This document shows positions 46,083 through 55,867 of a DNA stretch of 64,000 bases, one piece after another; position 1 is the stretch's first letter, and each line of letters starts with the position of its first letter. The notes beneath the pieces were generated by a model, which searched no databases, was not told the origin of the DNA, and was given only the letters and a program-made list of their open reading frames with translations. The stretch is from Sphingomonas mollis (GTDB taxonomy: Bacteria; Pseudomonadota; Alphaproteobacteria; Sphingomonadales; Sphingomonadaceae): positions 124,001-188,000 of the forward strand of contig NZ_JAELXS010000002.1 of assembly GCF_016427505.1 (NCBI RefSeq), given 5' to 3'. A program made the translations under genes and the position numbers.

Positions 46083-47570
46083 TCAGTCGGCCGTCGCAGC
46101 GCGACGGCCCAGCATCACCGCCAGCGCGGCATGCCGCTTTTCGGTCGTTTCCGCATAGAGCGGTCGGTCATCGGGACGCAGATGCAGCGTCACGCGCGCA
46201 TCGTCTATCGTCAGCCGCGTCCGGCTCAACGGCCCGGCCAACCCCCCGCTCAACCGCTGACCCAGCCGGATCGCCAGACCCCAGGCGGTGGCCCGCCGCA
46301 ACGCCTCTTCGTCGGCCAGGCGGGGTAGCGGATCGGGGAAACCCGTGCCGCCGCCCAGACACGTGAACAGCGCCTGGGCCATCTGCGCCCGCTCCCCCGG
46401 CTCGATCGCCACCCACTGCCCGTGCAAGGCAACCTCGACGCCGCGTTCGGCGCGGAACTCCGGATTCGCGCGCCAACCCACATCCGCCAGCAGGCAGGCG
46501 GCATGACGGATGCGGGCCTGCGCCGGCGTCTCGTGCGCGAATAAGGGCGCGATCCAGCGGTCGAGCAGATCGCCATGTTCGGGGAAACGACCGAGCAGCC
46601 GCCCCTCCTCACGGGTCGCAACGATCAACGGATCGAGCGCGCGGGTCTCCGCATCCAGCATGCCGAAGGCAAGCCCCTCTCGCAGCCCAAAGGCGGAGAC
46701 GATGGTCGTCTCGCTCCCCAGTCGGCGCAGCAATACGCCCAGCAACGCCGACGCATCGGCCAGCGTCCCCGCGCGCCCGGCCGACAGGCCGGGAATGCTC
46801 CGCAGCTTCGGCTTGCCCAGATGCGGCACCGTACGACTCAGCCGCGCAATCGTATCGGGTGTCATGCGATATTGGTGAGCGATGGGCAGCGGAAAATCGG
46901 TCAGGCCCATGTCCAGCCGGGCCAGCGCCCGCCACGATCCGCCGACCAGATACAGGGGCAATCCGGCGCCCCGCCCCGTCCAGCCCGCCTGATCGATCAG
47001 GCGCGTCGCCAGTCGATCGAGCGGCTGCCCCCGTGTCCCCGCTATCCGCAGCACCCCCAAAGGAAACGACACCCGGTCGCCGAGCCGCCCCTGCCGCACC
47101 CGCACCAGTTCCAGGCTGCCGCCGCCCAGATCGCCTACGATACCGTCCGCATCGGGAATACCGGACAACACACCTTCACCCGCCCCGGTAGCCTCCTGCT
47201 CGCCCGACAGCAATTCGACCTTCAGGCCCAGCGCGGCGGCGGCGGCGATGAATTCCGGCCCGTTCGCAGCATCGCGAACCGCCGCCGTCGCCACCGTCCG
47301 CAGCGACACGACGTCCATTTCGCGCGCGACGGCGGCAAACCGCGCAAGGGCGGTGCGCGCAATCGCCAGCGATCCCTCCTCCATCCGGCCCGTTGCAGCA
47401 AGCCCGCGGCCGAGACCCGCCATCACCTTTTCGTTGAACAACACCGCCGGGATACGCGACGGCCCCTGATACACGACCAGCCGGACCGAGTTGGAACCGA
47501 TGTCGATGATGGCGGTCCGCGGCGGCGTGTCGGCCGGGCGACGGCCGAACAGCCCCACGGGCAAGCTCAC
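46083..47570 (-). CDS. ppx: Exopolyphosphatase, Ppx/GppA family
   Basis: This 495-residue enzyme hydrolyses polyphosphate and may hydrolyse pppGpp. The actin-like fold shows AIIDIGSNSVRLVVYQG (phosphate 1), TVATAAVRDA and VGDLGGGSLELV (phosphate 2). A C-terminal HD-like domain follows (HAACLLADVGW). It starts with GTG at 47570, overlapping the ppk stop as GTGA; the frame open to 48092 is antisense noise. Together with ppk it sets polyphosphate levels. Confidence 0.93.
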   Translation of the reverse strand: MSLPVGLFGRRPADTPPRTAIIDIGSNSVRLVVYQGPSRIPAVLFNEKVMAGLGRGLAATGRMEEGSLAIARTALARFAAVAREMDVVSLRTVATAAVRDAANGPEFIAAAAALGLKVELLSGEQEATGAGEGVLSGIPDADGIVGDLGGGSLELVRVRQGRLGDRVSFPLGVLRIAGTRGQPLDRLATRLIDQAGWTGRGAGLPLYLVGGSWRALARLDMGLTDFPLPIAHQYRMTPDTIARLSRTVPHLGKPKLRSIPGLSAGRAGTLADASALLGVLLRRLGSETTIVSAFGLREGLAFGMLDAETRALDPLIVATREEGRLLGRFPEHGDLLDRWIAPLFAHETPAQARIRHAACLLADVGWRANPEFRAERGVEVALHGQWVAIEPGERAQMAQALFTCLGGGTGFPDPLPRLADEEALRRATAWGLAIRLGQRLSGGLAGPLSRTRLTIDDARVTLHLRPDDRPLYAETTEKRHAALAVMLGRRAATAD

Positions 47571-49723
47571 GATGATGCCCGAAGAAGCAATGTCGGCACC
47601 TTCTCCAGCGCCGCACCGCGGCCGGACAGTGATGGGTTGGTCATGAAATACCGATGCAGGTTGAACGGTCGCTCGCCCGGCGCGACGCGGGTATATTCGC
47701 CGTCGCCGTCCAGTATCCAGCTCTGTTCGTCGTCGAGCAGATTGGCGACCATGACCTGGTCGAGGATCTGGTCGTGGACGGTCGGATTGGTGATCGGCAG
47801 CATATATTCGACGCGCCGGTCGAAGTTGCGCGGCATCCAGTCGGCGGACGATATGAACAGCTTGGCACCGTCGTTGGGCAGTGTCTTGCCCGCACCGAAC
47901 GCCCAGATGCGACTGTGTTCCAGGAACCGGCCGATGACCGATTTGACCCGGATATTCTCCGACAACCCGGCGACCTGCGGCCGCAGGCAACAGATGCCGC
48001 GCACGATAAGGTCGATCTCGACCCCCTCGCCGCTCGCCTCGTACAGCTTGTCGATGATCGCCGGATCGACCAGACTGTTCATCTTGGCCCACATCGCCGC
48101 CGGCCGACCGGCACGGGCATGGGCGATCTCGTCATCGATCATTGCCGTCAATGTCGCCCTAAGATTGAGCGGCGACAGGCTGATGCAGTTCATGTTGCGC
48201 GGCTCGACATAGCCGGTGACGTAGTTGAACATCTGCGCAGCATCACGCCCGATCGCAGGATCGGCGGTGAAGTAACTGATATCGGTATAAATCTTCGCTG
48301 TCACCGGATGGTAGTTGCCGGTACCGAAGTGGCAATAGGTCCGGAACGCCCCGTTCTCGCGACGGACGACCATCGAGATCTTGGCATGGGTCTTCCAGTC
48401 GATGAATCCATAGACGACCTGCACGCCGGCGCGCTCCAGCTGCGACGCCCAGAACAGATTCTGTTCCTCGTCGAACCGCGCCTTCAACTCCACGACCGCG
48501 GTCACGGACTTGCCCGCCTCCGCCGCCGCCACCAGCGCGTTGATGATCGCGGACTGCTTGCCGGCACGGTATAGCGTCTGCTTGATCGCGATGACGTCGG
48601 GATCGTTGGCCGCCTGCTTTAGGAAGGCGACCACCACCTCGAACGTCTCGTACGGGTGATGGACGACGATATCCTTCGCGGCGATCGCCGCGAAACAATC
48701 GCCGGAAAATTCGCGGATGCGTTCGGGGAAGCGCGGCGTGAATGGCGGGAATTTCAGGTCCGGCCGATCCTCGTCGTACAGCAGGTCGAGATCGGCGATC
48801 CCCAGCAACTGACCGCTCTCGGTGATGATCGCATCGGCACCACCCAGTTCCACCTTCAGCAGCGCGGCCAGCGCGTCGGACATGCCGGTTTCCAGCTCAA
48901 GCCGGATCACCTTGCCGCGACGGCGGCGCTTGATCGCGTTGCGGTAGTAGCGGACGAGATCTTCCGCCTCTTCCTCGATCTCGATATCGCTGTCCCGCAG
49001 GACCCGGAACGCGGCAGCGCCATGGGCGATATACCCCGGAAAGATCAGCGGCGCGAACCGCTTCACCAGCGTTTCGATCGACACATAACGCGCCCGCTCG
49101 CCCGGCAACCGCACGAACCGTGGCGCGGAGGCTGGCAGCATGACGAGTTCGCGGATCGGTTCGTTGTCCGACATCCGCTCCAGATCGAAGATCACCGATA
49201 ATCCACGATTGGGGATGAACGGAAACGGATGCGCCGGGTCGAGCGCCTGCGGTGTCAGAATCGGGAAGATCTGGTCGCGGAAATGATCCTCCAGCCAGTC
49301 GTTCGCCTCGTCATCGATCGAATCGCGACGCAGCACCCACAGGCCGGATTCGTCGAGCAGCGTGCGCAGGTCCGCCCATACCGCCTGCTGGCTTTCCATC
49401 AGCCGATCCGCCTCGGCGATGATCGCGCCCAGCTGCTGCCCCGGCGTCAACCCGTCGGCCGACCGGCGGTCGACGTCCTGCGATTGCTGCCCTTTCAATC
49501 CGGCGACGCGGACCATGAAGAATTCGTCCAGGTTCGATCCGCAGATCGACAGGAAGCGCAGTCGTTCCAGCAGGGGATGCGCGCTGTTGCACGCCTCCTC
49601 CAGCACCCGCCGGTTGAACGCGAGCCATGACAGTTCGCGATTGAAATACCGCTCGCTATCCCCCGTCGCGACGGGATCGTCGTCGGCATGGTCGAGATGG
49701 GCGATATGGGATGGGCGGGTCAT
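47567..49723 (-). CDS. ppk1: Polyphosphate kinase 1
   Basis: This 718-residue enzyme makes polyphosphate from ATP. It has the N-terminal helical domain (YFNRELSWLAFNRRVLEEA) and AIKQTLYRAGKQSAIINAL. The autophosphorylated His is in TYCHFGTGNYHP. The second catalytic part has ISSADWMPRNFDRRVE. It overlaps hdaA (ATGA) before and ppx (GTGA) after, so the three form one unit with the DUF2066-like gene. Confidence 0.97.
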   Translation of the reverse strand: MTRPSHIAHLDHADDDPVATGDSERYFNRELSWLAFNRRVLEEACNSAHPLLERLRFLSICGSNLDEFFMVRVAGLKGQQSQDVDRRSADGLTPGQQLGAIIAEADRLMESQQAVWADLRTLLDESGLWVLRRDSIDDEANDWLEDHFRDQIFPILTPQALDPAHPFPFIPNRGLSVIFDLERMSDNEPIRELVMLPASAPRFVRLPGERARYVSIETLVKRFAPLIFPGYIAHGAAAFRVLRDSDIEIEEEAEDLVRYYRNAIKRRRRGKVIRLELETGMSDALAALLKVELGGADAIITESGQLLGIADLDLLYDEDRPDLKFPPFTPRFPERIREFSGDCFAAIAAKDIVVHHPYETFEVVVAFLKQAANDPDVIAIKQTLYRAGKQSAIINALVAAAEAGKSVTAVVELKARFDEEQNLFWASQLERAGVQVVYGFIDWKTHAKISMVVRRENGAFRTYCHFGTGNYHPVTAKIYTDISYFTADPAIGRDAAQMFNYVTGYVEPRNMNCISLSPLNLRATLTAMIDDEIAHARAGRPAAMWAKMNSLVDPAIIDKLYEASGEGVEIDLIVRGICCLRPQVAGLSENIRVKSVIGRFLEHSRIWAFGAGKTLPNDGAKLFISSADWMPRNFDRRVEYMLPITNPTVHDQILDQVMVANLLDDEQSWILDGDGEYTRVAPGERPFNLHRYFMTNPSLSGRGAALEKVPTLLLRASS

Positions 49724-50340
49724 GCGTCCTCGGTTCTGATCGGCAACAGGCCGGCGTCGGTGAGTGTCGTGCGTGCCAGGGGAATGGTCAGCCGGCGATG
49801 GCGTTCCGAAGTTTCCTGATCCAGCGCGTCTACCACGCGTTCCATGGCAAGATGACTACGCTCGATCCGCGAAGCCAGCCAGTCGAGCAGATCGGGCCGG
49901 GCGTCTATCACCCGGCGCTCGAACATCCGGTCGAGCAGCGCACGCGTCAACGCATCGTCGGGCGGCCCGATCGCCACGTGCGGACTGGCCGCGAGCCTCG
50001 ATCGCAGGTCGGGCAAGGTGATCGACCAGATCGGCGGCGGCGCATCCGCCACGATCACCAACGGTCGCCCGTCCGCCTGCGCATTGTTCCACGCGTGGAA
50101 AAGATCCGTCTCGTCCACCCGCTCGGCATCGTCGATGATCGTCCCCCCGCTCTTGGCGGCGAAGATGCGGGCGAGCAGGCTGCGGCCGGACCGGCGTGGA
50201 CCGGTCAGCATCGCGGCGCGGACCGGCCACGTTCCCCAATGCTCCAGCAGATAGACGGCATGGGCGTTGGACGGCGTAACTAGAAAGGCGTCGTCACGCG
50301 GGTCGGCGGGCCACGCCAGCGGCAGCGCCATCTGGCTCAT
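49720..50340 (-). CDS. hdaA: DnaA-like regulator HdaA
   Basis: This 206-residue AAA+ protein is related to DnaA domain III and to Hda. The beta-clamp motif is near the N-terminus (QMALPLAW). Walker A is GPRRSGRS (47-54), with Arg in place of the catalytic Lys, so ATP binding may be weak. In Caulobacter HdaA stops re-initiation by triggering DnaA ATP hydrolysis. It overlaps its neighbours by ATGA on both sides. Confidence 0.88.
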   Translation of the reverse strand: MSQMALPLAWPADPRDDAFLVTPSNAHAVYLLEHWGTWPVRAAMLTGPRRSGRSLLARIFAAKSGGTIIDDAERVDETDLFHAWNNAQADGRPLVIVADAPPPIWSITLPDLRSRLAASPHVAIGPPDDALTRALLDRMFERRVIDARPDLLDWLASRIERSHLAMERVVDALDQETSERHRRLTIPLARTTLTDAGLLPIRTEDA

Positions 50341-51563
50341 CCGGGAACGCCCGTACCGGACGCCGATGGTGCCGGCGTCGGCCGGCTGATCCGCAACGTC
50401 GTCCCCGATCCCGCCACCTGATACCCACGCGACTGCAAGGCAGCCGCCAGCAGGGCGGGATCGCCGTCCACCACCACCCGCATCAACGACACGCCACCCA
50501 ATGCCAGACTGGTCGTACCCGCTGAGCGCACGCCCGGAATGCCGCGCACCAGCGCCTCGGTATTGGCGACGCTGGCGGTGCCGGGCGTATCGTACTGCAA
50601 CGTCACCGTTGCGCCTGCGTTGGCCTGGGCGAGATCGGCGAGGATACCGTCGATCGTCGGATCGGCCGATGGCGTCGGCGTGGCGGCCGGATCGGGCGGC
50701 GGCGTCAGGCTGGCGTCGGGGTTCAACATGCCCTGACGCAATGCCTGCTGATAAAGGGCATCGATCCGCGCGACGCCGGTGTCGAGCAGCTGCGGCAGCC
50801 CCTCGGCACTACCGACTCGCAAAGAGAAACTGCTGATAAGCCGGTTATCGGGTCCATGCCGCGCCTGGAACACGCCGACGACCGGACCGCCCGGCCATTG
50901 CCGATATAATCGCACCGTCGGGATCAGGATGTCCGACGCGCCATATTGATCGATGATCGTCCGCCACCATCCACGACCCGGCCGCTGTGCCTGACCGACG
51001 TTCAGCAACAGCGAATCGGCGCCGGTCCCCGATGGTCGGACATAATCGATGGTGCTGTTCCCGGTGCGGAACCGGGCCCAGGCCTGTTGCCAGTCGGTGC
51101 GCCGCTCGAACACCTGACCGACGCCGCCCGACCATTGCACCGGCACCACCAGCATCGGCGGCGATCGATCGGCATAGGCCGCCACGCCCAGCAGCGATCC
51201 GGCCCGCGCGCGGTTGAACAGGACGCCGAGCCGGGCGATGTACCGGTTCGGCCCGATCTGCTCGTTCTCCACGACGATGCCCGACACCATCTGGTCGAGC
51301 GTGCCATCGGAGACGAGGCCACCGGTACCACCCAGCCGGCGCGACAGTTGCACCCACGCCTTGCGCTGCGCCAGCCGCCAGCCGCCGAGACGGGCCGCCT
51401 CGGCTGTCTTGCCACCGACATCCACGGTCACGCCGCTCACTTCGAACGCACCGCCATTGTCGATCGGCGCGACGCCGCGGTCGCCGCCTTCGATCTGCGC
51501 CAGCGTGCCGGACCCCGCGAGCAGGGCCATCACGGCAAGGGAAGCGATCAAGGGGCGGCGCAT
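50337..51563 (-). CDS. DUF2066-like exported protein
   Basis: This 408-residue protein has a signal peptide ([20 protein letters not shown]). The mature region includes [15 protein letters not shown] and [13 protein letters not shown]2066 proteins are known beside purM and hda in Gammaproteobacteria, and the layout here (purMN divergent, hdaA next) agrees. A C-terminal part after a Pro/Thr-rich linker ([19 protein letters not shown]) holds a second small fold. The function is unknown. The assignment rests on position and weak motif likeness. Confidence 0.65.
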   Translation of the reverse strand: MRRPLIASLAVMALLAGSGTLAQIEGGDRGVAPIDNGGAFEVSGVTVDVGGKTAEAARLGGWRLAQRKAWVQLSRRLGGTGGLVSDGTLDQMVSGIVVENEQIGPNRYIARLGVLFNRARAGSLLGVAAYADRSPPMLVVPVQWSGGVGQVFERRTDWQQAWARFRTGNSTIDYVRPSGTGADSLLLNVGQAQRPGRGWWRTIIDQYGASDILIPTVRLYRQWPGGPVVGVFQARHGPDNRLISSFSLRVGSAEGLPQLLDTGVARIDALYQQALRQGMLNPDASLTPPPDPAATPTPSADPTIDGILADLAQANAGATVTLQYDTPGTASVANTEALVRGIPGVRSAGTTSLALGGVSLMRVVVDGDPALLAAALQSRGYQVAGSGTTLRISRPTPAPSASGTGVPG

Positions 51564-51626
51564 GGCCCGCGCCTTTTGCAGAACCGGGCGTGGAAATCCA
51601 AGCGCGATATGTCTAGGCGACGTTTC

Positions 51627-52745
51627 ATGACCGACCAGCCCACTCCCGACGCCTCCGGCACGCCCTCCTACACCTATGCCGATGCGGGCGTCTCGATCGC
51701 GGCGGGCAACGCGCTCGTCCGGGCGATCGCCCCCCTCGCCCGTTCCACCCGGCGACCGGGCGCGGATGCCGATCTCGGCGGCTTCGGCGGCCTGTTCGAC
51801 CTGAAGGCGGCGGGCTTCACCGATCCGCTGCTCGTCGCGGCAAACGACGGCGTCGGCACCAAGCTGAAACTGGCGATCGAATGGGACCGCCATGAGGGCG
51901 TCGGTGTCGATCTGGTCGCGATGTGCGCCAACGACCTGATCGTGCAGGGCGCCGAGCCACTGTTCTTCCTGGACTATTACGCCAGCGGCAAGCTGGAAGC
52001 CGGTGTCGCCGAGCGGGTCATCGCCTCGATCGCGGAAGGCTGTCGTCAGGCGGGATGCGCGCTGATCGGTGGCGAAACCGCCGAGATGCCCGGCATGTAT
52101 GCGCCCGGCGATTACGACCTCGCCGGCTTCTGCGTCGGCGCGGTCGAGCGCGAGCAATTGCTTACCGGCAAGACGATCGGTCACGGCGATATCGTGCTCG
52201 GGCTGGCATCGACCGGCGTCCATTCCAACGGCTTTTCGCTGGTCCGCCGGCTGGCCGCCGACAAGGGGTGGAAACTCGATCGCCCCGCCTTGTTCGATCA
52301 GGACCGGTTGCTGATCGACTGGCTGATGGCCCCGACTCGCATCTATGTCGCCAGCCTGCTGCCGGTTCTGCGCGAGGGGCGCATCAAGGGCCTCGCCCAT
52401 ATCACCGGCGGCGGCCTGCTGGAAAATATCCCGCGCGTGTTGCCGGCGGATGCCCATGCGGTGATCGATGCGGCGGCCTGGGAGCAATCCCGCCTGATGG
52501 CCTTCCTGCAAGCGCAGGGCGCGATCGAGCCGGAGGAGATGGCCCGCACCTTCAACTGCGGCATCGGCATGGCCGTAATCGTCGCCGCCGATGAGGCTGA
52601 ATCCGTTGCCGCCTCGCTGACGGCGGCGGGCGAGACGGTGGCCACCATCGGTCATATCGAACGCGGCGCGCGCGGTTGCACGGTCAGCGGTTCCGCTGGC
52701 ACGTGGAGCGCGCGGGAGGACTGGACCGCCACCCATGTCGGCTGA
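51627..52745 (+). CDS. purM: Phosphoribosylformylglycinamidine cyclo-ligase
   Basis: This 372-residue ATP-dependent enzyme makes AIR in purine synthesis. Conserved features are [60 protein letters not shown] and [13 protein letters not shown]. The ATG at 51627 fits the family; another lies at 51609. Its end overlaps purN by 11 nt. Confidence 0.97.
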   Translation: MTDQPTPDASGTPSYTYADAGVSIAAGNALVRAIAPLARSTRRPGADADLGGFGGLFDLKAAGFTDPLLVAANDGVGTKLKLAIEWDRHEGVGVDLVAMCANDLIVQGAEPLFFLDYYASGKLEAGVAERVIASIAEGCRQAGCALIGGETAEMPGMYAPGDYDLAGFCVGAVEREQLLTGKTIGHGDIVLGLASTGVHSNGFSLVRRLAADKGWKLDRPALFDQDRLLIDWLMAPTRIYVASLLPVLREGRIKGLAHITGGGLLENIPRVLPADAHAVIDAAAWEQSRLMAFLQAQGAIEPEEMARTFNCGIGMAVIVAADEAESVAASLTAAGETVATIGHIERGARGCTVSGSAGTWSAREDWTATHVG

Positions 52746-53643
52746 GGCCTCCGTCGCCATCCTGATATCCGGCCGGGGATCGAACATGATGGCGCTGGTC
52801 GAGCAGGCGCGCGGCTACCGCGTCGCGCTGGTCGCATCGGACAAGCCCGATGCGGCGGGACTCGACTGGGCGAAGCAGCGTGGTCTCGCAACCTGGGCGC
52901 TCAGTCCCAGGGGCATCGGCAAGGCGGCGTACGAAGCGGCGCTGGACACCGCGCTGCGCGACGCCGGCGTCGGGACGATCGCACTGGCGGGCTACATGCG
53001 GCTCTTGTCGGACGACTTCGTCGCGCGCTGGCGGGGGCGGATCGTCAATATCCACCCCTCGCTACTGCCGAAGTACAAGGGCCTCGACACGCACGCCCGA
53101 GCCATTGAGGCGGGGGATGCATTCGGCGGCTGTTCCGTCCATGTCGTGACCGAGGAACTGGATGGTGGTGCGGTGCTGGGTCAGTCGCAGGTCCCGATCG
53201 TTGCGGGTGACGACGCCGACACGCTGGCGGCGCGGGTCCTGACCGCCGAACACGCGTTGTACCCACATATGCTGGCGGAGTTCGTGATGACCCCTTTCGA
53301 TCGTGTTCGTGACACCGCCCTGAAACTGCCGGAGGTGGAGGAGCGGCCCAGCCACGGTCAGCCGACCTTCTTCGTGGCGGGCAAGCAGTTCGCCCAGTTG
53401 CGGGACGGTCATCATGGTGATGGCCTGACGGTCGTATGCGTCCGCACCGGCGATGTCGACGAACAGGCGATGCTGGTCGATGCCGCGCCCGACGTCTATT
53501 CGACCCCGTCCTATCTTGGCGCCAGCGGTTGGGTGGCGATGAATCTGACGGGCGAGGTCGACTGGCCGTTGATCGAGGACCGCATCGCGCGAAGCTGGGA
53601 ACTGGCGGCACCGGCGCGGCTGCTGGAGGCGGGCGGGCGATGA
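52735..53643 (+). CDS. purN: PurN fused to a C-terminal MmcQ/YjbR domain
   Basis: This is a 302-residue two-domain protein. Residues 1-185 are glycinamide ribonucleotide transformylase: ISGRGSNM, then GYMRLLS, then [12 protein letters not shown] with catalytic N105 and H107, and D143. Residues 187-295 are a MmcQ/YjbR domain ([20 protein letters not shown], then [19 protein letters not shown], then [19 protein letters not shown]). Ordinary PurN is about 190-215 residues. The two domains are in one uninterrupted frame. The fusion is seen; any role of the extra domain is unknown. It overlaps purM, and the next gene starts on its stop (ATGA). Confidence 0.93.
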   Translation: MSAEASVAILISGRGSNMMALVEQARGYRVALVASDKPDAAGLDWAKQRGLATWALSPRGIGKAAYEAALDTALRDAGVGTIALAGYMRLLSDDFVARWRGRIVNIHPSLLPKYKGLDTHARAIEAGDAFGGCSVHVVTEELDGGAVLGQSQVPIVAGDDADTLAARVLTAEHALYPHMLAEFVMTPFDRVRDTALKLPEVEERPSHGQPTFFVAGKQFAQLRDGHHGDGLTVVCVRTGDVDEQAMLVDAAPDVYSTPSYLGASGWVAMNLTGEVDWPLIEDRIARSWELAAPARLLEAGGR

Positions 53644-54221
53644 GCGAGACATCGGAACAGGCCACCCGCCGCCGCTGGGTCACGCTGGCCGAGGTCGTGG
53701 CCGTCGCCGGCGTGCTGATCGCCGCGTTGACGCTGTGGAGCAACTGGTCCGACCGCCGCGCCGACGAAGCCGAAAAAGTAGCGGAACGGACGGCCGAGCG
53801 GACCGAGCGGTCGCGGATCGATCTGACCGCGACGGTGGAGGATGGCGGCCGCCGACTGGCGTTGAAGGACGAGAAGCACGATCTTCAGGACCTGGTGATC
53901 GCTTTCCCCCGTGCGCTGGGCATCGCAACCAGGCAGCCGGTGTCGGACGTGGCGATCCTCGCCGATTGGTTCGAGGCGCCGCTCCTGAAGCTGACCGACG
54001 GCGGAGCGGACGAGCGGGAGGGGCGGCTGCCCGTCCTCGTCACCGTCCGGTACTGGGATGGTGATACGCAGCGCAGCGCGACCGGCGTGTACAATGTGAT
54101 CTGGCGCACCGAGGGCCGATTGCTGCGTGGCCGAACTGTAAAACTGGAAGGATTGCGACTTCGACAGCGGGGCGGCGGTCAGGCACAGGTCGATGCGTTA
54201 TGGGCGAAGGAAAAGCCCTGA
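53640..54221 (+). CDS. Hypothetical membrane-anchored protein
   Basis: This 193-residue protein has one N-terminal transmembrane helix (LAEVVAVAGVLIAALTLW), then a charged helical stretch rich in Glu, Arg and Ala (residues about 42-62). The soluble part has a beta-rich end. No family is recognised. It is coupled to purN by ATGA, so it is co-expressed with purine synthesis. It is convergent with a GNAT gene 19 nt away. Confidence 0.7.
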   Translation: MSETSEQATRRRWVTLAEVVAVAGVLIAALTLWSNWSDRRADEAEKVAERTAERTERSRIDLTATVEDGGRRLALKDEKHDLQDLVIAFPRALGIATRQPVSDVAILADWFEAPLLKLTDGGADEREGRLPVLVTVRYWDGDTQRSATGVYNVIWRTEGRLLRGRTVKLEGLRLRQRGGGQAQVDALWAKEKP

Positions 54222-54240
54222 AACGACGCCCGATACCAGA

Positions 54241-54768
54241 TCAATCAGCGCTGATGACCCGCGCATAGACGCAGTCGTCATTCAGGCTGTTGCCAACCTT
54301 GAACTGGCGCTCGCTCGTCATCACGAACCCCTGACGCTCGTAGAACGCCCGCGCCCGCGCATTGCGGCCGAATACGCCCAGCAATATCCGCCCGGCGCCC
54401 CTTGCTCGGGCATCCGCGATCGCCCGGTCCATCAGCGCCGCGCCAAGCCCGGTGCCGTGCGTCATCGCCATGGTGTAGATTCGCCGAAGTTCGATATCGC
54501 CGGCAAGCGTCGGTCCGACGTCGTCCGGCACCGTCAGAACGGTGTAACCGACCGGAGCAGCGCCATCGGGATGCTCCGCCAGCATGACGATCGTCTCGGG
54601 ATCGCCGGCCCATGCCATGAACTGATCCGGCCCACTCTTCGCCGCGATATGGGCGACGATATCCTCGCCGGACAGGAAACCCGCAAAGGTTTCGAGAAAA
54701 CTCGCGGCCGCGACGAGCGACAGGGCGGACGCATCCGCCGCCGTCGCCCGTCGCAGCCGCCAGCGCAT
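54241..54768 (-). CDS. GNAT-family N-acetyltransferase
   Basis: This 175-residue acetyltransferase has the acetyl-CoA loop in THGTGLGAALMDRAIADARARG. GAGRILLGVFGRNARARAFYERQGF is the usual C-terminal strand-helix. The acceptor is unknown. Its start shares one base with the ndk stop, so it belongs to the ndk-holC-pepA run. Confidence 0.9.
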   Translation of the reverse strand: MRWRLRRATAADASALSLVAAASFLETFAGFLSGEDIVAHIAAKSGPDQFMAWAGDPETIVMLAEHPDGAAPVGYTVLTVPDDVGPTLAGDIELRRIYTMAMTHGTGLGAALMDRAIADARARGAGRILLGVFGRNARARAFYERQGFVMTSERQFKVGNSLNDDCVYARVISAD

Positions 54769-55190
54769 CAGCCGACGATCTCTTCCGGCTTGAAGAAGTA
54801 TGCGATCTCGATCTCGGCATTCTCGTCCGAATCGGAACCGTGGACGGTGTTTGCCTCGATCGATTCGGCCAGTTCCTTGCGGATCGTGCCGGCGTCGGCA
54901 TTGGCCGGGTTGGTGGCGCCCATGATGTCGCGGTTACGCTGCATGGCATTCTCGCCCTCCAGCACCTGTACGACGACGGGGCCGGAGATCATGAACGAGA
55001 CGAGGTCGTTGAAGAACGGCCGCTCGCGGTGGACGGCATAGAAGCCCTCGGCCTGGTCCCTGGTCATATGGATGCGCTTGGACGCGATGACCCGCAGGCC
55101 GGCTTCCTCCAGCATCTTGGTGACCGCACCGGTCAGGTTGCGGCGGGTGGCATCGGGCTTGATGATCGAAAAGGTACGGTTCGCGGCCAT
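54768..55190 (-). CDS. ndk: Nucleoside diphosphate kinase
   Basis: This 140-residue enzyme exchanges phosphates between NTPs and NDPs. The opening is [14 protein letters not shown] and the active histidine is in [10 protein letters not shown]. The length is exactly that of the family when read from the ATG at 55190 (an ATG at 55199 is also in frame). It lies in the pepA-holC-ndk order. Confidence 0.97.
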   Translation of the reverse strand: MAANRTFSIIKPDATRRNLTGAVTKMLEEAGLRVIASKRIHMTRDQAEGFYAVHRERPFFNDLVSFMISGPVVVQVLEGENAMQRNRDIMGATNPANADAGTIRKELAESIEANTVHGSDSDENAEIEIAYFFKPEEIVG

Positions 55191-55267
55191 GATGGTCACG
55201 GGCTCCTGTGTTTTGAAAAGGGGAAAAGCGCCGCCACCCTAGTCCCGCAGCGGCCATGTTGCAACGC

Positions 55268-55708
55268 TCACGCCGCCTGCTCCCATCGTCCCGCCTCGTT
55301 CTGCTTCCAGTAACGGCGCTCCACGCCCTCGCGATCGGCCAGTGCCTTCCATGCCAGCCGTGCTTCGCGGATGCGATCGTCGTCGAAGAAATGGAAAGCA
55401 CGGTCGAAATCGAGCGCGTCGTCGCGCCATACGCCATCGACGAGAGCGATGTGGCGGGCGTTGTTCGCGGCATTGACGTCCGGCGCGATCAGCACCGGCT
55501 GAGCTGCGTCGTCCGCATCGCCCAGTTGCGCATGGGGCAGGAAACTGTCGGGCGTATATTGCCACAGCAGGCGGTCGAGGTGCCGACGCTGTTCCTCATT
55601 ATCCGTAACGATCAGCAGGCGGGCGCCCGTCGATATGACCTTGGCCGCGATCTGCGGAAGGGCGCGGTCGAGCGGAGTGGCGGTGAGGTGGTAGAAATCG
55701 ACCTGCAT
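55268..55708 (-). CDS. holC: DNA polymerase III subunit chi
   Basis: This 146-residue subunit links the clamp loader to SSB. The N-terminus is QVDFYHLTATPLDRALP. LIVTDNEEQRRHLDRLLWQY and the closing ARLAWKALADREGVERRYWKQ are typical. The partner psi is not in the window. It lies between pepA, 159 nt upstream across a large palindrome, and ndk. Confidence 0.92.
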   Translation of the reverse strand: MQVDFYHLTATPLDRALPQIAAKVISTGARLLIVTDNEEQRRHLDRLLWQYTPDSFLPHAQLGDADDAAQPVLIAPDVNAANNARHIALVDGVWRDDALDFDRAFHFFDDDRIREARLAWKALADREGVERRYWKQNEAGRWEQAA

Positions 55709-55769
55709 GGCGGGCGGTGTAGCGGAGTGGGAAGGCCGGCTCCAGCAAGGTTGTCAGGCGCACACTGTT

Positions 55770-55861
55770 GTTCCCCGGCGGAGGCCGGGGTCCAGTTGGG
55801 TGAAGTGTCGCGATCTGCAACCATAGCCAATCCAACTGGACCCCGGCCTCCGCCGGGGAAC
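55770..55861. repeat. Dispersed palindrome, copy 1 (30-nt arms)
   Basis: Perfect inverted arms run 55770-55799 and 55832-55861, with a 32-nt spacer. They begin TTCCCCGGCGGAGGCC and continue GGGGTCCAGTTGG. A near-identical element occurs at 63124-63214. It lies between pepA and holC and would form a very stable hairpin in the mRNA. No open frame spans it. Confidence 0.92.
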
Positions 55862-55867
55862 GGAAGC

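Noticed and set aside
55770..55861. The palindrome as a CRISPR unit
   Set aside because: It is a single inverted pair per locus, not a series of direct repeats with spacers.
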